A stretch of 21,222 nucleotides of DNA, taken from the IMG/VR virus record IMGVR_UViG_3300046818_000009, positions 1-21,222 of that record; one strand, given 5' to 3'. Position 1 is the stretch's first letter. Each line of letters begins with the position of its first letter. Below, piece by piece: positions 19,209 to 21,222 of this stretch. A program made the translations under genes and the position numbers. The notes beneath the pieces are model-generated. The model searched no databases. It was not told where the DNA came from and saw nothing but the letters and a program-made list of their open reading frames with translations. Origin of the DNA: a virus.

Positions 19209-19786
19209 GGCTTGCCGTCCTCGCGTGGGTCGATCGCCATGAACGCGGCGGCGATGCCGTGCTCGGGGCGGACGGCCGCCAGGACTTCGTCGATCAGGTG
19301 GCGATAGCGCCGCGCCGACCAGGCCAAAGAGCCGCTCGGGCCGGTGATCCATAGGCGTCCGCCCGCGAGGCCGGGCGAGTGAAGCGGCCGGACCCACATG
19401 GCAAGGGTCGAGTCGGGGATCTCCGAGGCCTCGAAGCGGGCGAGGACCTCAACCCACAGCTCGGCACCGGCGGCCCTCTCCTCATCGCTGAATCCGTACC
19501 GGGCCCGAAGCTCGGCCTGGAGCTTCTCTACCTCCCTGGCGATCTCGTTCTCGGAGAAGTCGAGGCGACCGGAGGCGAGCATCAGGGCACAGACGGCGAC
19601 GACCATCGGGACCTCTCGAGGGTCTCGTCCTGCGACCACGATCGCCCTACGTGCAGTTTCCCTTCTCAGCTCCTCCAGATTCGGTCTCTCTTCGCGCGGG
19701 CGCCCGCGCGCGCCCGGGTACGCGCCCGCCTGCGCGCGCCCGCGCGTTGAATGCCGATTACGTTTGGAGTAAGGAGAACCGCTCAT
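19205..19786 (-). CDS. Replication protein with DnaA domain-I-like C-terminal region
   Basis: This is a 193-residue protein. Residues 108-172 read like the N-terminal (domain I) DnaA module: ELWVEVLARFEASEIPDSTL, then MWVRPLHSPGLAGGRLWITG, then SLAWSARRYRHLIDEVLAAV. In DnaA and many phage initiators this domain binds helicase or self-oligomerises. No AAA+ ATPase or DNA-binding domain IV follows, so it probably acts as an adaptor or helicase-loader partner. Residues 36-100 are helical (ETARRAIVVAGRDPREVPMV, EIAREVEKLQAELRARYGF). The N-terminal 35 residues are basic and Gly/Ala-rich, encoded by a very GC-alternating stretch (about 19695-19745). ATG 19786 has GGAGG eleven bases upstream, a little far. 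The adjacent gap is an origin candidate. Confidence 0.65.
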   Translation of the reverse strand: MSGSPYSKRNRHSTRGRAQAGAYPGARGRPREERPNLEELRRETARRAIVVAGRDPREVPMVVAVCALMLASGRLDFSENEIAREVEKLQAELRARYGFSDEERAAGAELWVEVLARFEASEIPDSTLAMWVRPLHSPGLAGGRLWITGPSGSLAWSARRYRHLIDEVLAAVRPEHGIAAAFMAIDPREDGKP

Positions 19787-19820
19787 AGGACACAACGCCT
19801 CCGAGAGACGGGCCTGGTCA

Positions 19821-19909
19821 GGCCGGGACGGGGTGGGCCGGGACGGGCCGGGGGTTCGCGCGCTGCTTCGACAACTACACGAAGCAGGCCGACGAAGCAA
19901 GTTGCTTCG
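19821..19909. repeat. Direct and inverted repeats in the replication-gene gap (origin/operator candidate)
   Basis: GGCCGGGACGGG occurs at 19821-19832 and 19836-19847. CTGCTTCG (19863-19870) pairs with CGAAGCAG (19880-19887) around a 9-base spacer. CGAAGCAA (19893-19900) pairs with TTGCTTCG (19902-19909) around one base. A further TGCTTC (19916-19921) follows. The repeated half-site CGAAGCA next to replication genes suggests initiator binding, though the inverted repeats could also be terminators. Confidence 0.5.
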
Positions 19910-19919
19910 CTGGAGTGCT

Positions 19920-20330
19920 TCACTCGTTCGCTTCGCCAAGGGATTCCCTCGCTTCCTCTCCCACCTGGCGCCGGCGAGAAGCGCCCGAGGCCTTGCCGCC
20001 CTTGGCTCCCGACTTCGCCCGTTTGGCCCGTTCGATTTCGACCTCCTCCCGCGACTTGTTGTAGTCGAGGAAGTCGTGGATCTCGAAGCCGCCACCGACC
20101 CGTTCCCAGCGGCCGGCGCCGACCAGGATCTCGGTCAGGTTGTGTAGCTCGGCCTCCTTCCCTGCGTACCAAAGGGCGAGGATCTCGTCGGGGACCAGCC
20201 CGTCCGTCAGGTGCTTTGCGCTGTAGGCGATCGCCCTCACGTCGAGCGCGAAGGCCTCAGGGCTCTTGGCCCATACCTTCAGCGTCTTTGGGTTGTCGAC
20301 AATGTCGTCGTCGATCCTGACCCAGCTCAT
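19920..20330 (-). CDS. Replication initiator / DnaD-like N-terminal domain protein
   Basis: This 136-residue protein starts at ATG 20330 (ATGA overlap). The sequence MSWVRIDDDIVDNPKTLKVW, then SAKHLTDGLVPDEILALWYA, then ILVGAGRWERVGGGFEIHDF, then LDYNKSREEVEIERAKRAKS is the typical opening of a phage replication protein (winged helix with WVRIDD..HPK, LTDG.IP, GAWE..G..IHD.L.YN). That family often continues into a primase-helicase-loader region; here the stop comes early, after a basic Gly/Ala tail, so only the DNA-binding winged helix is present. It precedes the repeat-rich gap and the DnaA-like gene, which fits replication initiation. Confidence 0.75.
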   Translation of the reverse strand: MSWVRIDDDIVDNPKTLKVWAKSPEAFALDVRAIAYSAKHLTDGLVPDEILALWYAGKEAELHNLTEILVGAGRWERVGGGFEIHDFLDYNKSREEVEIERAKRAKSGAKGGKASGASRRRQVGEEARESLGEANE

Positions 20331-20758
20331 AGAAGCCTCGCCTTCGACCAGCCGATCGCGATCACGGTCAACGCCGGCTCGCGCTCGTCGACGTGGAAGT
20401 CGATATCACCGAAGCGGAAGTGGTCCCGGGTGTCGTCGGGAATCCACCGTCCCTCCGGCCAGGCCGCGCGATCACCGACCAGGGCGTCACCGAGCGCCTT
20501 CTCGAGGGTGGCCCTGAAGTTGCCCTCGTCGCGCCGGCGTTTGGTCGTGAAGCGCAGCGAGGCCGCGGCTTCGACGAAGTCAACCTGCTCGCGCGGCCAT
20601 TCGCCCCGGGCCTGCGCGGCGACGAGCTGCTGAGTGAGCAACATCGACCACAGGGCCTTGAAGCGGCGATAAGCGCCGGCGTGGGGGCGCCCCCCGACCT
20701 CATTCAGGGACGGGGGAACGCGACCCGGGACCTCGATCCTGGCCTGTCCGTCATGCAC
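20327..20758 (-). CDS. RusA-type Holliday-junction resolvase
   Basis: This 143-residue protein starts at GTG 20758 (8-bp overlap with the upstream stop). The RusA pattern is visible: an N-terminal strand ending in PPSLNEVGG, a helical part with RRFKALWSMLLTQQ, then SLRFTTKRRRDEGNFRATLE at 67-86, KALGDALV at 87-94, and WIPDDTRDHFRFG at 105-117. In RusA the acidic residues come from D-x-D-N and from the W-x-DD block. Here D77 is kept but the second Asp of D-x-D is Gly79 before Asn80, and D91, D108 and D109 are present. The enzyme cuts four-way DNA junctions. It may be active with altered metal binding. It lies among replication genes, as expected. Confidence 0.8.
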   Translation of the reverse strand: MHDGQARIEVPGRVPPSLNEVGGRPHAGAYRRFKALWSMLLTQQLVAAQARGEWPREQVDFVEAAASLRFTTKRRRDEGNFRATLEKALGDALVGDRAAWPEGRWIPDDTRDHFRFGDIDFHVDEREPALTVIAIGWSKARLL

Positions 20759-21222
20759 CCGCGCCGATCTCCTTCAGCGTGATCCGGCGGGCTTTGTCGG
20801 CGGGTTCCTCGCTGAGGCGGATCGCCTCGTCGATCTCGGGCTTCCCGAGCTTCTTCAGGGCGGTGACACCGCGCTTGCGGACCTTCAGCTCGACGGGTTC
20901 GTCGATCGCCGCCTCGAGCGCGGCCTGTGAGATCAGGCCCTTCTCGACGAGCGGCGTCAGGTTCGCCTTCAGCCGCTCGGCGTTGTACTCGACCTGGCCG
21001 GGCGGCTGGCCCTTGATCTCGATCGTGCCGGCGGTGCGGCTCCAGCTCGCGTCGAGGTCCATGCGCCGGTGCAGCTCTTCGCTGAGCGGTCGCTTGGCCT
21101 CTCGACATTGGGCCTCCAGCTCCCGGATCCAGTGGAGGAACTCGGCCAGGTAGGTGTCCTCGGCCTTGACCAGGTCGACGATCTCCCCGGTGCGGGGATC
21201 GAGGACCTCGCGCTTCTCGACC
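20751..21222 (-). CDS. Conserved phage protein of unknown function (5' end cut by window edge)
   Basis: The frame is open from the right edge to the stop at 20751; its start is outside the window. A minimal ATG exists at 21062, but the upstream part is clearly coding: VEKREVLDPRTGEIVDLVKA, EDTYLAEFLHWIRELEAQCR, then EAKRPLSEELHRRMD. This and the rest (SWSRTAGTIEIKGQPPGQVE, YNAERLKANLTPLVEKGLIS, then RKRGVTALKKLGKPEIDEAI) match a widespread actinophage protein of unknown activity near recombination and replication genes. At least 156 residues are present. The ending ARRITLKEIGAGA overlaps the RusA-like gene by 8 bp. Confidence 0.7.
   Translation of the reverse strand, partial: VEKREVLDPRTGEIVDLVKAEDTYLAEFLHWIRELEAQCREAKRPLSEELHRRMDLDASWSRTAGTIEIKGQPPGQVEYNAERLKANLTPLVEKGLISQAALEAAIDEPVELKVRKRGVTALKKLGKPEIDEAIRLSEEPADKARRITLKEIGAGA

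Noticed and set aside
1-21222. CRISPR array, tRNA or rRNA genes, insertion sequence, integrase
   Set aside because: No repeat-spacer pattern, cloverleaf-like sequence, transposase or recombinase motif was seen on either strand.

Overview
The window is about 21 kb of a tailed double-stranded DNA phage (or prophage), GC-rich throughout. Every gene I can support reads leftward on the minus strand. The host is probably a high-GC actinobacterium. The clues are the base composition, the M15-type lysin, the DUF6166, DUF7694 and phage zinc-finger small proteins, and a secreted protein whose ten-residue NGT/NGS repeats resemble proteins common in Solirubrobacterales-type actinobacteria. No integrase, excisionase, tRNA, attachment site or host gene is visible, so lytic phage and prophage cannot be told apart.

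Read in the direction of transcription (right to left), the window has five blocks. (1) About 21.2-18.2 kb holds replication genes: a conserved phage protein running off the right edge, a RusA-type resolvase, a replication-initiator-like protein, and a protein with a DnaA domain-I-like region. A repeat-rich 133-bp gap lies between the last two and is an origin candidate. (2) About 18.2-12.2 kb holds many small accessory genes: a probable small terminase, coiled-coil, zinc-binding and membrane proteins, and the secreted repeat protein. (3) About 12.2-9.4 kb holds a beta-class DNA methyltransferase broken at an 11-G tract, then a lysis cassette (M15 peptidase, amidase, holin candidate), then a DUF1508 protein. 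(4) About 9.3-4.5 kb holds a papain-like peptidase candidate, a membrane protein, the large terminase, a mini helix-turn-helix protein and the portal. (5) About 4.4-0 kb holds scaffold, major capsid protein, a protein with an E3-binding-like domain, two connector proteins, an HExxH metallopeptidase-like protein and a minor head protein cut by the left edge. Tail genes presumably follow outside the window.

Genes are packed tightly. Most junctions are 4-base start/stop overlaps (ATGA, GTGA or TTGA), so many true starts are GTG or TTG and lie far inside the longest open frame. Several genes shorter than 60 codons emerge from this rule. The few real gaps contain strong hairpins (1862-1896, 2448-2473, 9345-9380, 11329-11359) or promoter/leader regions that share a sequence element (9291-9328, 13706-13739, 16097-16143) and TAGAC-type palindromes (9632-9645, 14645-14667, 16123-16143). 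No gap exceeds 300 bases; the longest are about 140 bases.

The observations most worth following up are the homopolymer-interrupted methyltransferase (phase variation or sequencing error), the shared leader family, the secreted decapeptide-repeat protein, and the origin candidate. All function calls rest on reading motifs by eye; no database search was possible.
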